Assembly (NCBI GenBank): GCA_964057225.1
Contig: OZ059896.1
Coordinates: 22,006,501-22,070,500, forward strand
Source of the DNA: Auanema rhodensis
Lineage: Eukaryota; Nematoda; Chromadorea; Rhabditida; Rhabditidae
Direction of reading: 5' to 3'
Length of the DNA: 64,000 nucleotides
A model generated the notes under the pieces. The model had not been told where the DNA came from and did no database searches. It worked only from the letters and a program-made list of their open reading frames with translations. Shown piece by piece: positions 8,773 through 23,300 of the stretch; the first letter of the stretch is position 1; the number at the start of each line of letters is the position of its first letter. The translations under genes and the position numbers were made by a program.

Positions 8773-11700
8773 TCCTCGATTTTCACCCTGAAGAATTAAT
8801 TTTTTCGTTGAATAACATTGTCCATCGTCTTTGCCTTGAAAAAAGGAATCTAAAAACAACTACTTTTTGCTAAATTATTTTGAAATTTTTCGAAAAAATT
8901 TTTGTCAAAATGTTTTTGGAAGCAATGTTGAGTGTACATGGAAACTCAACATACACTAATGCATCATTTTTCAAACGATCATAACTAATTTTTGTATTAA
9001 GCGTTTCTCAATGTAGTATAGTGCATTCGATGCGGATTTTTAAGCTGCGTCGATCTGTGTTATCAGATTTGCGCTAGCTTAAAAATGCACCGAGATATCA
9101 ACTGATATAAGTTTACACTTATATCCTCGATTTTCACCCTGAAGAATTAATTTTTTCGTTGAATAACATTGTCCATCGTCTTTGCCTTGAAAGAAGGAAT
9201 CTAAAAACAACTACTTTTTGCTAAATTATTTTGAAATTTTTCGAAAAAATTTTTGTCAAAATGTTTTTGGAAGCAATGTTGAGTGTACATGGAAACTCAA
9301 CATACACTAATGCATCATTTTTCAAACGATCATAACTAATTTTTGTATTAAGCGTTTCTCAATGTAGTATAGTGCATTCGATGCGGATTTTTAAGCTGCG
9401 TCGATCTGTGTTATCAGATTTGCGCTAGCTTAAAAATGCACCGAGATATCAACTGATATAAGTTCACACTTATATCCTCGATTTTCACCCTGAAGAATTA
9501 ATTTTTTCGTTGAATAACATTGTCCATCGTCTTTGCCTTGAAAAAAGGAATCTAAAAACAACTACTTTTTGCTAAATTATTTTGAAATTTTTCGAAAAAA
9601 TTTTTGTCAAAATGTTTTTGGAAGCAATGTTGAGTGTACATGGAAACTCAACATACACTAATGCATCATTTTTCAAACGATCATAACTAATTTTTGTATT
9701 AAGCGTTTCTCAATGTAGTATAGTGCATTCGATGCGGATTTTTAAGCTGCGTCGATCTGTGTTATCAGATTTGCGCTAGCTTAAAAATGCACCGAGATAT
9801 CAACTGATATAAGTTCACACTTATATCCTCGATTTTCACCCTGAAGAATTAATTTTTTCGTTGAATAACATTGTCCATCGTCTTTGCCTTGAAAAAAGGA
9901 ATCTAAAAACAACTACTTTTTGCTAAATTATTTTGAAATTTTTCGAAAAAATTTTTGTCAAAATGTTTTTGGAAGCAATGTTGAGTGTACATGGAAACTC
10001 AACATACACTAATGCATCATTTTTCAAACGATCATAACTAATTTTTGTATTAAGCGTTTCTCAATGTAGTATAGTGCATTCGATGCGGATTTTTAAGCTG
10101 CGTCGATCTGTGTTATCAGATTTGCGCTAGCTTAAAAATGCACCGAGATATCAACTGATATAAGTTCACACTTATATCCTCGATTTTCACCCTGAAGAAT
10201 TAATTTTTTCGTTGAATAACATTGTCCATCGTCTTTGCCTTGAAAAAAGGAATCTAAAAACAACTACTTTTTGCTAAATTATTTTGAAATTTTTCGAAAA
10301 AATTTTTGTCAAAATGTTTTTGGAAGCAATGTTGAGTGTACATGGAAACTCAACATACACTAATGCATCATTTTTCAAACGATCATAACTAATTTTTGTA
10401 TTAAGCGTTTCTCAATGTAGTATAGTGCATTCGATGCGGATTTTTAAGCTGCGTCGATCTGTGTTATCAGATTTGCGCTAGCTTAAAAATGCACCGAGAT
10501 ATCAACTGATATAAGTTCACACTTATATCCTCGATTTTCACCCTGAAGAATTAATTTTTTCGTTGAATAACATTGTCCATCGTCTTTGCCTTGAAAAAAG
10601 GAATCTAAAAACAACTACTTTTTGCTAAATTATTTTGAAATTTTTGGAAAAAATTTTTGTCAAAATGTTTTTGGAAGCAATGTTGAGTGTACATGGAAAC
10701 TCAACATACACTAATGCATCATTTTTCAAACGATCATAACTAATTTTTGTATTAAGCGTTTCTTAATGTAGTATAGTGCATTCGATGCGGATTTTTAAGC
10801 TGCGTCGATCTGTGTTATCAGATTTGCGCTAGCTTAAAAATGCACCGAGATATCAACTGATATAAGTTCACACTTATATCCTCGATTTTCACCCTGAAGA
10901 ATTAATTTTTTCGTTGAATAACATTGTCCATCGTCTTTGCCTTGAAAAAAGGAATCTAAAAACAACTACTTTTTGCTAAATTATTTTGAAATTTTTCGAA
11001 AAAATTTTTGTCAAAATGTTTTTGGAAGCAATGTTGAGTGTACATGGAAACTCAACATACACTAATGCATCATTTTTCAAACGATCATAACTAATTTTTG
11101 TATTAAGCGTTTCTCAATGTAGTATAGTGCATTCGATGCGGATTTTTAAGCTGCGTCGATCTGTGTTATCAGATTTGCGCTAGCTTAAAAATGCACCGAG
11201 ATATCAACTGATATAAGTTCACACTTATATCCTCGATTTTCACCCTGAAGAATTAATTTTTTCGTTGAATAACATTGTCCATCGTCTTTGCCTTGAAAAA
11301 AGGAATCTAAAAACAACTACTTTTTGCTAAATTATTTTGAAATTTTTCGAAAAAATTTTTGTCAAAATGTTTTTGGAAGCAATGTTGAGTGTACATGGAA
11401 ACTCAACATACACTAATGCATCATTTTTCAAACGATCATAACTAATTTTTGTATTAAGCGTTTCTCAATGTAGTATAGTGCATTCGATGCGGATTTTTAA
11501 GCTGCGTCGATCTGTGTTATCAGATTTGCGCTAGCTTAAAAATGCACCGAGATATCAACTGATATAAGTTCACACTTATATCCTCGATTTTCACCCTGAA
11601 GAATTAATTTTTTCGTTGAATAACATTGTCCATCGTCTTTGCCTTGAAAAAAGGAATCTAAAAACAACTACTTTTTGCTAAATTATTTTGAAATTTTTGG

Positions 11701-12633
11701 AAAAAATTTTTGTCCAAATGTTTTTGGAAGCAATGTTGAGTGTACATGGAAACTCAACATACACTAATGCATCATTTTTCAAACGATCATAACTAATTTT
11801 TGTATTAAGCGTTTCTCAATGTAGTATAGTGCATTCGATGCGGATTTTTAAGCTGCGTCGATCTGTGTTATCAGATTTGCGCTAGCTTAAAAATGCACCG
11901 AGATATCAACTGATATAAGTTCACACTTATATCCTCGATTTTCACCCTGAAGAATTAATTTTTTCGTTGAATAACATTGTCCATCGTCTTAGCCTTGAAA
12001 AAAGGAATCTAAAAACAACTACTTTTTGCTAAATTATTTTGAAATTTTTCGAAAAAATTTTTGTCAAAATGTTTTTGGAAGCAATGTTGAGTGTACATGG
12101 AAACTCAACATACACTAATGCATCATTTTTCAAACGATCATAACTAATTTTTGTATTAAGCGTTTCTCAATGTAGTATAGTGCATTCGATGCGGATTTTT
12201 AAGCTGCGTCGATCTGTGTTATCAGATTTGCGCTAGCTTAAAAATGCACCGAGATATCAACTGATATAAGTTCACACTTATATCCTCGATTTTCACCCTG
12301 AAGAATTAATTTTTTCGTTGAATAACATTGTCCATCGTCTTTGCCTTGAAAAAAGGAATCTAAAAACAACTACTTTTTGCTAAATTATTTTGAAATTTTT
12401 CGAAAAAATTTTTGTCAAAATGTTTTTGGAAGCAATGTTGAGTGTACATGGAAACTCAACATACACTAATGCATCATTTTTCAAACGATCATAACTAATT
12501 TTTGTATTAAGCGTTTCTCAATGTAGTATAGTGCATTCGATGCGGATTTTTAAGCTGCGTCGATCTGTGTTATCAGATTTGCGCTAGCTTAAAAATGCAC
12601 CGAGATATCAACTGATATAAGTTCACACTTATA
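8773..12633. repeat. Homogenised run of 11 T1 monomers
   Basis: Eleven consecutive monomers (starts 8773 to 12283, every 351 bp) belong to the T1 class, with AACAAC, CGAAAAAATTTTT, GTTGAG and GTGCATTCG. Only scattered private changes were seen: GTTTACACT just before 9124 and AAAGAAGG in the 9124 copy; TTTTTGGAAAA and TTCTTAATG in the 10528 copy; TTTTTGGAAAA and GTCCAAATG in the 11581 copy; CTTAGCC in the 11932 copy. It is the longest run of one class in the window and looks like recent local amplification of a single monomer by repeated one-unit slippage or exchange. Confidence 0.9.
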
Positions 12634-15600
12634 TCCTCGATTTTCACCCTGAAGAATTAATTTTTTCGTCGAATAACATTGTCCATCGTCTTTGCCTTAA
12701 AAAAAGGAATCTAAAAACATCTACTTTTTGCTAAATTATCCTGAAATTTTTTGAAAACATTTTTGTCAAAATGTTTTTGGAAGCAATGTTGATTGTACAT
12801 GGAAACTCAACATACACTAATGCATCATTTTTCAAACGATCATAACTAATTTTTGTATTAAGCGTTTCTCAATGTAGTATAGTGCATTTGATGCGGATTT
12901 TTAAGCTGCGTCGATCTGTGTTATCAGATTTGCGCTAGCTTAAAAATGCACCGAGATATCAACTGATATAAGTTCACACTTATATCCTCGATTTTCACCC
13001 TGAAGAATTGATTTTTTCGTTGAATAACATTGTCCATCGTTTTTGCCTTGAAAAAAGAAATCTAAAAACATCTACTTTTTGCTAAATTATTCTGAAATTT
13101 TTCGAAAAAAGTTTTGTCAAAATGTTTTTGGAAGCAATGTTGATTGTACATGGAAACTCAACATACACTAATGCATCATTTTTCAAACGATCATAACTAA
13201 TTTTTGTATTAAGCGTTTCTCAATGTAGTATAGTGCATTCGATGCGGATTTTTAAGCTGCGTCGATCTGTGTTATCAGATTTGCGCTAGCTTAAAAATGC
13301 ACCGAGATATCAACTGATATAAGTTCACACTTATATCCTCGATTTTCACCCTGAAGAATTAATTTTTTCGTAGAATAACATTGTCCATCGTCTTTGCCTT
13401 GAAAAAAGGAATCTAAAAACATCTACTTTTTGCTAAATTATTTTGAAATTTTTCGAAAAAATTTTTGTTAAAATGTTTTTGGAAGCAATGTTGAGTGTAC
13501 ATGGAAACTCAACATACACTAATGCATCATTTTTCAAACGATCATAACTAATTTTTGTATTAAGCGTTTCTCAATGTAGTATAGTGCATTCGATGCGGAT
13601 ATTTAAGCTGCGTCGATCTGTGTTATCAGATTTGCGCTAGCTTAAAAATGCACCGAGATATCAACTGATATAAGTTCACACTTATATCCTCGATTTTCAC
13701 CCTGAAGAATTAATTTTTTCGTTGAATAACATTGTCCATCGTCTTTGCCTTGAAAAAAGGAATCTAAAAACAACTACTTTTTGCTAAATTATTTTGAAAT
13801 TTTTCGAAAAAATTTTTGTCAAAATGTTTTTGGAAGCAATGTTGAGTGTACATGGAAACTCAACATACACTAATGCATCATTTTTCAAACGATCATAACT
13901 AATTTTTGTATTAAGCGTTTCTCAATGTAGTATAGTGCATTCGATGCGGATTTTTAAGCTGCGTCGATCTGTCTTATCAGATTTGCGCTAGCTTAAAAAT
14001 GCACCGAGATATCAACTGATATAAGTTCACACTTATATCCTCGATTTTCACCCTGAAGAATTAATTTTTTCGTAGAATAACATTGTCCATCGTCTTTGCC
14101 TTGAAAAAAGGAATCTAAAAACATCTACTTTTTGCTAAATTATTTTGAAATTTTTCGAAAAAATTTTTGTCAAAATGTTTTTGGAAGCAATGTTGAGTGT
14201 ACATGGAAACTCAACATACACTAATGCATCATTTTTCAAACGATCATAACTAATTTGTGTATTAAGCGTTTCTCAATGTAGTATAGTGCATTCGATGCGG
14301 ATTTTTAAGCTGCGTCGATCTGTGTTATCAGATTTGCGCTAGCTTAAAAATGCACCGAGATATCAACTGATATAAGTTCACACTTATATCCTCGATTTTC
14401 ACCCTGAAGAATTAATTTTTTCGTCGAATAACATTGTCCATCGTCTTTGCCTTAAAAAAAGGAATCTAAAAACATCTACTTTTTGCTAAATTATTCTGAA
14501 ATTTTTTGAAAACATTTTTGTCAAAATGTTTTTGGAAGCAATGTTGATTGTACATGGAAACTCAACATACACTAATGCATCATTTTTCAAACGATCATAA
14601 CTAATTTTTGTATTAAGCGTTTCTCAATGTAGTATAGTGCATTTGATGCGGATTTTTAAGCTGCGTCGATCTGTGTTATCAGATTTGCGCTAGCTTAAAA
14701 ATGCACCGAGATATCAACTGATATAAGTTCACACTTATATCCTCGATTTTCACCCTGAAGAATTGATTTTTTCGTTGAATAACATTGTCCATCGTTTTTG
14801 CCTTGAAAAAAGAAATCTAAAAACATCTACTTTTTGCTAAATTATTCTGAAATTTTTCGAAAAAAGTTTTGTCAAAATGTTTTTGGAAGCAATGTTGATT
14901 GTACATGGAAACTCAACATACACTAATGCATCATTTTTCAAACGATCATAACTAATTTTTGTATTAAGCGTTTCTCAATGTAGTATAGTGCATTCGATGC
15001 GGATTTTTAAGCTGCGTCGATCTGTGTTATCAGATTTGCGCTAGCTTAAAAATGCACCGAGATATCAACTGATATAAGTTCACACTTATATCCTCGATTT
15101 TCACCCTGAAGAATTAATTTTTTCGTAGAATAACATTGTCCATCGTCTTTGCCTTGAAAAAAGGAATCTAAAAACATCTACTTTTTGCTAAATTATTTTG
15201 AAATTTTTCGAAAAAATTTTTGTTAAAATGTTTTTGGAAGCAATGTTGAGTGTACATGGAAACTCAACATACACTAATGCATCATTTTTCAAACGATCAT
15301 AACTAATTTTTGTATTAAGCGTTTCTCAATGTAGTATAGTGCATTCGATGCGGATATTTAAGCTGCGTCGATCTGTGTTATCAGATTTGCGCTAGCTTAA
15401 AAATGCACCGAGATATCAACTGATATAAGTTCACACTTATATCCTCGATTTTCACCCTGAAGAATTAATTTTTTCGTTGAATAACATTGTCCATCGTCTT
15501 TGCCTTGAAAAAAGGAATCTAAAAACAACTACTTTTTGCTAAATTATTTTGAAATTTTTCGAAAAAATTTTTGTCAAAATGTTTTTGGAAGCAATGTTGA

Positions 15601-16143
15601 GTGTACATGGAAACTCAACATACACTAATGCATCATTTTTCAAACGATCATAACTAATTTTTGTATTAAGCGTTTCTCAATGTAGTATAGTGCATTCGAT
15701 GCGGATTTTTAAGCTGCGTCGATCTGTCTTATCAGATTTGCGCTAGCTTAAAAATGCACCGAGATATCAACTGATATAAGTTCACACTTATATCCTCGAT
15801 TTTCACCCTGAAGAATTAATTTTTTCGTAGAATAACATTGTCCATCGTCTTTGCCTTGAAAAAAGGAATCTAAAAACATCTACTTTTTGCTAAATTATTT
15901 TGAAATTTTTCGAAAAAATTTTTGTCAAAATGTTTTTGGAAGCAATGTTGAGTGTACATGGAAACTCAACATACACTAATGCATCATTTTTCAAACGATC
16001 ATAACTAATTTGTGTATTAAGCGTTTCTCAATGTAGTATAGTGCATTCGATGCGGATTTTTAAGCTGCGTCGATCTGTGTTATCAGATTTGCGCTAGCTT
16101 AAAAATGCACCGAGATATCAACTGATATAAGTTCACACTTATA
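12634..16143. repeat. Pentamer higher-order repeat T2-T3-T4-T1-T5, two copies
   Basis: Two tandem copies of a 1755-bp unit occupy 12634-14388 and 14389-16143. In each, the fourth monomer (13687 and 15442) carries the rare CTGTCTTATC in place of CTGTGTTATC, and the fifth (14038 and 15793) carries TTTGTGTATT in place of TTTTTGTATT. These shared private changes show that five monomers were duplicated together. A visible difference is ATCCTG in the 12634 monomer against ATTCTG in the 14389 monomer, so the copies are very similar but not identical. Confidence 0.9.
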
Positions 16144-19100
16144 TCATCGATTTTCACCCTGAAGAATTAATTTTTTCGTTGAATAACATTGTCCATCGTC
16201 TTTGCCTTAAAAAAAGGAATCTAAAAACATCTACTTTTTGCTAAATTATTTTGAAAGTTTTCGAAAAAATTTTTGTCAAAATGTTTTTGGAAGCAATGTT
16301 GATTGTACATGGAAACTCAACATACACTAATGCATCATTTTTCAAACGATCATAACTAATTTTTGTATTAAGCGTTTCTCAATGTAGTATAGTGCATTCG
16401 ATGCGGATTTTTAAGCTGCGTCGATCTGTGTTATCAGATTTGCGCTAGCTTAAAAATGCACCGAGATATCAACTGATATAAGTTCACACTTATAGCCTCG
16501 ATTTTCACCCTGAATAATTAATTTTTTTGTTGAATAACATTGTCCATCGTCTTTGCCTTAAAAAAAGGAATCTAAAAACATCTACTTTTTGCTAAATTAT
16601 TCTGAAATTTTTTGAAAACATTTTTGTCAAAATGTTTTTGGAAGCAATGTTGATTGTACATGGAAACTCAACATACACTAATGCATCATTTTTCAAACGA
16701 TCATAACTAATTTTTGTATTAAGCGTTCCTCAATGTGGTATAGTGCATTCGATGCGGATTTTTAAGCTGCGTCGATCTGTGTTATCAGATTTGCGCTAGT
16801 TTAAAAATGCACCGAGATATCAACTGATATAAGTTCACACTTATATCCTCGATTTTCACCCTGAAGAATTGATTTTTTCGTTGAATAACATTGTCCATCG
16901 TTTTTGCCTTGAAAAAAGAAATTTAAAAACATCTACTTTTTGCTAAATTATTTTGAAATTTTTCGAAAAAATTTTTGTCAAAATGTTTTTGGAAGCAATG
17001 TTGAGTGTACATGGAAACTCAACATACACTAATGCATCATTTTTCAAACGATCATAACTAATTTTTGTATTAAGCGTTTCTCAATGTAGTATAGTGCATT
17101 CGATGCGGATTTTTAAGCTGCGTCGATCTGTGTTATCAGATTTGCGCTAGCTTAAAAATGCACCGAGATATCAACTGATATAAGTTCACACTTATATCCT
17201 CGATTTTCACCCTGAAGAATTAATTTTTTCGTAGAATAACATTGTCCATCGTCTTTGCCTTAAAAAAAGGAATCTAAAAACATCTACTTTTTGCTAAATT
17301 ATTCTGAAATTTTTTGAAAACATTTTTGTCAAAATGTTTTTGGAAGCAATGTTGATTGTACATGGAAACTCAACATACACTAATGCATCATTTTTCAAAC
17401 GATCATAACTAATTTTTGTATTAAGCGTTCCTCAATGTGGTATAGTGCATTCGATGCGGATTTTTAAGCTGCGTCGATCTGTGTTATCAGATTTGCGCTA
17501 GTTTAAAAATGCACCGAGATATCAACTGATATAAGTTCACACTTATATCCTCGATTTTCACCCTGAAGAATTGATTTTTTCGTTGAATAACATTGTCCAT
17601 CGTTTTTGCCTTGAAAAAAGAAATTTAAAAACATCTACTTTTTGCTAAATTATTTTGAAATTTTTCGAAAAAATTTTTGTCAAAATGTTTTTGGAAGCAA
17701 TGTTGAGTGTACATGGAAACTCAACATACACTAATGCATCATTTTTCAAACGATCATAACTAATTTTTGTATTAAGCGTTTCTCAATGTAGTATAGTGCA
17801 TTCGATGCGGATTTTTAAGCTGCGTCGATCTGTGTTATCAGATTTGCGCTAGCTTAAAAATGCACCGAGATATCAACTGATATAAGTTCACACTTATATC
17901 CTCGATTTTCACCCTGAAGAATTAATTTTTTCGTAGAATAACATTGTCCATCGTCTTTGTCTTGAAAAAAGGAATCTAAAAACATCTACTTTTTGCTAAA
18001 TTATTTTGAAATTTTTCGAAAAAATTTTTGTCAAAATGTTTTTGGAAGCAATGTTGATTGTACATGGAAACTCAACATACACTAATGCATCATTTTTCAA
18101 ACGATCATAACTAATTTTTGTATTAAGCGTTTCTCAATGTAGTATAGTGCATTCGATGCGGATTTTTAAGCTGCGTCGATCTGTGTTATCAGATTTGCGC
18201 TAGCTTAAAAATGCACCGAGATATCAACTGATATAAGTTCACACTTATATCCTCGATTTTCACCCTGAAGAATTAATTTTTTCGTAGAATAACATTGTCC
18301 ATCGTCTTTGCCTTGAAAAAAGGAATCTAAAAACATCTACTTTTTGCTAAATTATTTTGAAATTTTTCGAAAAAATTTTTGTCAAAATGTTTTTGGAAGC
18401 AATGTTGAGTGTACATGGAAACTCAACATACACTAATGCATCATTTTTCAAACGATCATAACTAATTTTTGTATTAAGCGTTTCTCAATGTAGTATAGTG
18501 CATTCGATGCGGATTTTTAAGCTGCGTCGATCTGTGTTATCAGATTTGCGCTAGCTTAAAAATGCACCGAGATATCAACTGATATAAGTTCACACTTATA
18601 TCATCGATTTTCACCCTGAATAATTAATTTTTTCGTTGAATAACATTGTCCATCGTCTTTGCCTTAAAAAAAGGAATCTAAAAACATCTACTTTTTGCTA
18701 AATTATTCTGAAATTTTCTGAAAACATTTTTGTCAAAATGTTTTTGGAAGCAATGTTGATTGTACATGGAAACTCAACATACACTAATGCATCATTTTTC
18801 AAACGATCATAACTAATTTTTGTATTAAGCGTTTCTCAATGTAGTATAGTGCATTCGATGCGGATTTTTAAGCTGCGTCGATCTGTGTTATCAGATTTGC
18901 GCTAGCTTAAAAATGCACCGAGATATCAACTGATATAAGTTCACACTTATATCCTCGATTTTCACCCTGAAGAATTAATTTTTTCGTAGAATAACATTGT
19001 CCATCGTCTTTGCCTTGAAAAAAGGAATCTAAAAACATCTACTTTTTGCTAAATTATTTTGAAATTTTTCGAAAAAATTTTTGTCAAAATGTTTTTGGAA

Positions 19101-19653
19101 GCAATGTTGAGTGTACATGGAAACTCAACATACACTAATGCATCATTTTTCAAACGATCATAACTAATTTGTGTATTAAGCGTTTCTCAATGTAGTATAG
19201 TGCATTCGATGCGGATTTTTAAGCTGCGTCGATCTGTGTTATCAGATTTGCGCTAGCTTAAAAATGCACCGAGATATCAACTGATATAAGTTCACACTTA
19301 TATCATCGATTTTCACCCTGAAGAATTAATTTTTTCGTTGAATAACATTGTCCATCGTCTTTGCCTTAAAAAAAGGAATCTAAAAACATCTACTTTTTGC
19401 TAAATTATTTTGAAAGTTTTCGAAAAAATTTTTGTCAAAATGTTTTTGGAAGCAATGTTGATTGTACATGGAAACTCAACATACACTAATGCATCATTTT
19501 TCAAACGATCATAACTAATTTTTGTATTAAGCGTTTCTCAATGTAGTATAGTGCATTCGATGCGGATTTTTAAGCTGCGTCGATCTGTGTTATCAGATTT
19601 GCGCTAGCTTAAAAATGCACCGAGATATCAACTGATATAAGTTCACACTTATA
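15793..19653. repeat. Repeated domain I/II boundary block
   Basis: The order at 15793 (T5 with TTTGTGTATT), 16144 (U1), 16495 (U2-like left part) recurs at 18952 (T5 with TTTGTGTATT), 19303 (U1), 19654 (U2), nine monomers (3159 bp) later. The block 17197-18249 (U4 with GTTCCTCAATGTGG, U3, U5 with CTTTGTCTTG) likewise recurs at 20005-21057. The monomer at 16495 is a hybrid: its left side has the U2 start TATAGCC and GAATAATT, while its right side has the U4 markers GTTCCTCAATGTGG and GCTAGTTTA. A duplication of the domain boundary with loss or gain of whole monomers by exchange inside a monomer explains this. Confidence 0.75.
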
Positions 19654-20355
19654 GCCTCGATTTTCACCCTGAATAATTAATTTTTTTGTTGAATAACATT
19701 GTCCATCGTCTTTGCCTTAAAAAAAGGAATCTAAAAACATCTACTTTTTGCTAAATTATTTTGAAATTTTTTGAAAACATTTTTGTCAAAATGTTTTTGG
19801 AAGCAATGTTGATTGTACATGGAAACTCAACATACACTAATGCATCATTTTTCAAACGATCATAACTAATTTTTGTATTAAGCGTTTCTCAATGTAGTAT
19901 AGTGCATTCGATGCGGATTTTTAAGCTGCGTCGATCTGTGTTATCAGATTTGCGCTAGCTTAAAAATGCACCGAGATATCAACTGATATAAGTTCACACT
20001 TATATCCTCGATTTTCACCCTGAAGAATTAATTTTTTCGTAGAATAACATTGTCCATCGTCTTTGCCTTAAAAAAAGGAATCTAAAAACATCTACTTTTT
20101 GCTAAATTATTCTGAAATTTTTTGAAAACATTTTTGTCAAAATGTTTTTGGAAGCAATGTTGATTGTACATGGAAACTCAACATACACTAATGCATCATT
20201 TTTCAAACGATCATAACTAATTTTTGTATTAAGCGTTCCTCAATGTGGTATAGTGCATTCGATGCGGATTTTTAAGCTGCGTCGATCTGTGTTATCAGAT
20301 TTGCGCTAGTTTAAAAATGCACCGAGATATCAACTGATATAAGTTCACACTTATA

Positions 20356-23300
20356 TCCTCGATTTTCACCCTGAAGAATTGATTTTTTCGTTGAATAACA
20401 TTGTCCATCGTTTTTGCCTTGAAAAAAGAAATTTAAAAACATCTACTTTTTGCTAAATTATTTTGAAATTTTTCGAAAAAATTTTTGTCAAAATGTTTTT
20501 GGAAGCAATGTTGAGTGTACATGGAAACTCAACATACACTAATGCATCATTTTTCAAACGATCATAACTAATTTTTGTATTAAGCGTTTCTCAATGTAGT
20601 ATAGTGCATTCGATGCGGATTTTTAAGCTGCGTCGATCTGTGTTATCAGATTTGCGCTAGCTTAAAAATGCACCGAGATATCAACTGATATAAGTTCACA
20701 CTTATATCCTCGATTTTCACCCTGAAGAATTAATTTTTTCGTAGAATAACATTGTCCATCGTCTTTGTCTTGAAAAAAGGAATCTAAAAACATCTACTTT
20801 TTGCTAAATTATTTTGAAATTTTTCGAAAAAATTTTTGTCAAAATGTTTTTGGAAGCAATGTTGAGTGTACATGGAAACTCAACATACACTAATGCATCA
20901 TTTTTCAAACGATCATAACTAATTTTTGTATTAAGCGTTTCTCAATGTAGTATAGTGCATTCGATGCGGATTTTTAAGCTGCGTCGATCTGTGTTATCAG
21001 ATTTGCGCTAGCTTAAAAATGCACCGAGATATCAACTGATATAAGTTCACACTTATATCATCGATTTTCACCCTGAAGAATTAATTTTTTCGTTGAATAA
21101 CATTGTCCATCGTCTTTGCCTTAAAAAAAGGAATCTAAAAACATCTACTTTTTGCTAAATTATTTTGAAAGTTTTCGAAAAAATTTTTGTCAAAATGTTT
21201 TTGGAAGCAATGTTGAGTGTACATGGAAACTCAACATACACTAATGCATCATTTTTCAAACGATCATAACTAATTTTTGTATTAAGCGTTTCTCAATGTA
21301 GTATAGTGCATTCGATGCGGATTTTTAAGCTGCGTCGATCTGTGTTATCAGATTTGCGCTAGCTTAAAAATGCACCGAGATATCAACTGATATAAGTTCA
21401 CACTTATATCCTCGATTTTCACCCTGAAGAATTAATTTTTTCGTAGAATAACATTGTCCATCGTCTTTGCCTTAAAAAAAGGAATCTAAAAACATCTACT
21501 TTTTGCTAAATTATTCTGAAATTTTTTGAAAACATTTTTGTCAAAATGTTTTTGGAAGCAATGTTGATTGTACATGGAAACTCAACATACACTAATGCAT
21601 CATTTTTCAAACGATCATAACTAATTTTTGTATTAAGCGTTTCTCAATGTGGTATAGTGCATTCGATGCGGATTTTTAAGCTGCGTCGATCTGTGTTATC
21701 AGATTTGCGCTAGTTTAAAAATGCACCGAGATATCAACTGATATAAGTTCACACTTATATCCTCGATTTTCACCCTGAAGAATTGATTTTTTCGTTGAAT
21801 AACATTGTCCATCGTTTTTGCCTTGAAAAAAGAAATTTAAAAACATCTACTTTTTGCTAAATTATTTTGAAATTTTTCGAAAAAATTTTTGTCAAAATGT
21901 TTTTGGAAGCAATGTTGAGTGTACATGGAAACTCAACATACACTAATGCATCATTTTTCAAACGATCATAACTAATTTTTGTATTGAGCGTTTCTCAATG
22001 TAGTATAGTGCATTCGATGCGGATTTTTAAGCTGCGTCGATCTGTGTTATCAGATTTGCGCTAGCTTAAAAATGCACCGAGATATCAACTGATATAAGTT
22101 CACACTTATATCATCGATTTTCACCCTGAAGAATTAATTTTTTCGTTGAATAACATTGTCCATCGTCTTTGCCTTAAAAAAAGGAATCTAAAAACATCTA
22201 CTTTTTGCTAAATTATTTTGAAAGTTTTCGAAAAAATTTTTGTCAAAATGTTTTTGGAAGCAATGTTGATTGTACATGGAAACTCAACATACACTAATGC
22301 ATCATTTTTCAAACGATCATAACTAATTTTTGTATTAAGCGTTTCTCAATGTAGTATAGTGCATTCGATGCGGATTTTTAAGCTGCGTCGATCTGTGTTA
22401 TCAGATTTGCGCTAGTTTAAAAATGCACCGAGATATCAACTGATATAAGTTCACACTTATATCCTCGATTTTCACCCTGAAGAATTGATTTTTTCGTTGA
22501 ATAACATTGTCCATCGTTTTTGCCTTGAAAAAAGAAATTTAAAAACATCTACTTTTTGCTAAATTATTTTGAAATTTTTCGAAAAAATTTTTGTCAAAAT
22601 GTTTTTGGAAGCAATGTTGAGTGTACATGGAAACTCAACATACACTAATGCATCATTTTTCAAACGATCATAACTAATTTTTGTATTAAGCGTTTCTCAA
22701 TGTAGTATAGTGCATTCGATGCGGATTTTTAAGCTGCGTCGATCTGTGTTATCAGATTTGCGCTAGCTTAAAAATGCACCGAGATATCAACTGATATAAG
22801 TTCACACTTATATCCTCGATTTTCACCCTGAAGAATTAATTTTTTCGTAGAATAACATTGTCCATCGTCTTTGTCTTGAAAAAAGGAATCTAAAAACATC
22901 TACTTTTTGCTAAATTATTTTGAAATTTTTCGAAAAAATTTTTGTCAAAATGTTTTTGGAAGCAATGTTGAGTGTACATGGAAACTCAACATACACTAAT
23001 GCATCATTTTTCAAACGATCATAACTAATTTTTGTATTAAGCGTTTCTCAATGTAGTATAGTGCATTCGATGCGGATTTTTAAGCTGCGTCGATCTGTGT
23101 TATCAGATTTGCGCTAGCTTAAAAATGCACCGAGATATCAACTGATATAAGTTCACACTTATATCATCGATTTTCACCCTGAAGAATTAATTTTTTCGTT
23201 GAATAACATTGTCCATCGTCTTTGCCTTAAAAAAAGGAATCTAAAAACATCTACTTTTTGCTAAATTATTTTGAAAGTTTTCGAAAAAATTTTTGTCAAA

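Larger units (their letters stand above)
1..16143. repeat. Array domain I (T-class monomers)
   Basis: This domain has 46 monomers. From 2108 onward it is made of five classes. T1: AACAAC at offsets 83-88, GTTGAG at 155-160. T2: TCGTCG, CCTTAAAAAAAGG, ATTCTG, GAAAACATT, GTTGAT, GTGCATTTG. T3: AATTGATT or AATTAATT, CGTTTTTGCC, AAGAAATCT, AAAAAAGTTTTG. T4: TCGTAG, GTTAAAATG, CGGATATTT. T5: TCGTAG with TTTGTGTATT. The AACAAC, GTTAAAATG and CGGATATTT variants were not seen outside this domain. The first six monomers (1-2107) are a mixed set that shares ATCATGTTT and GCTTTG variants with domain III. The right limit is set by the first monomers with TATATCATCG and TATAGCC starts. Confidence 0.85.
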
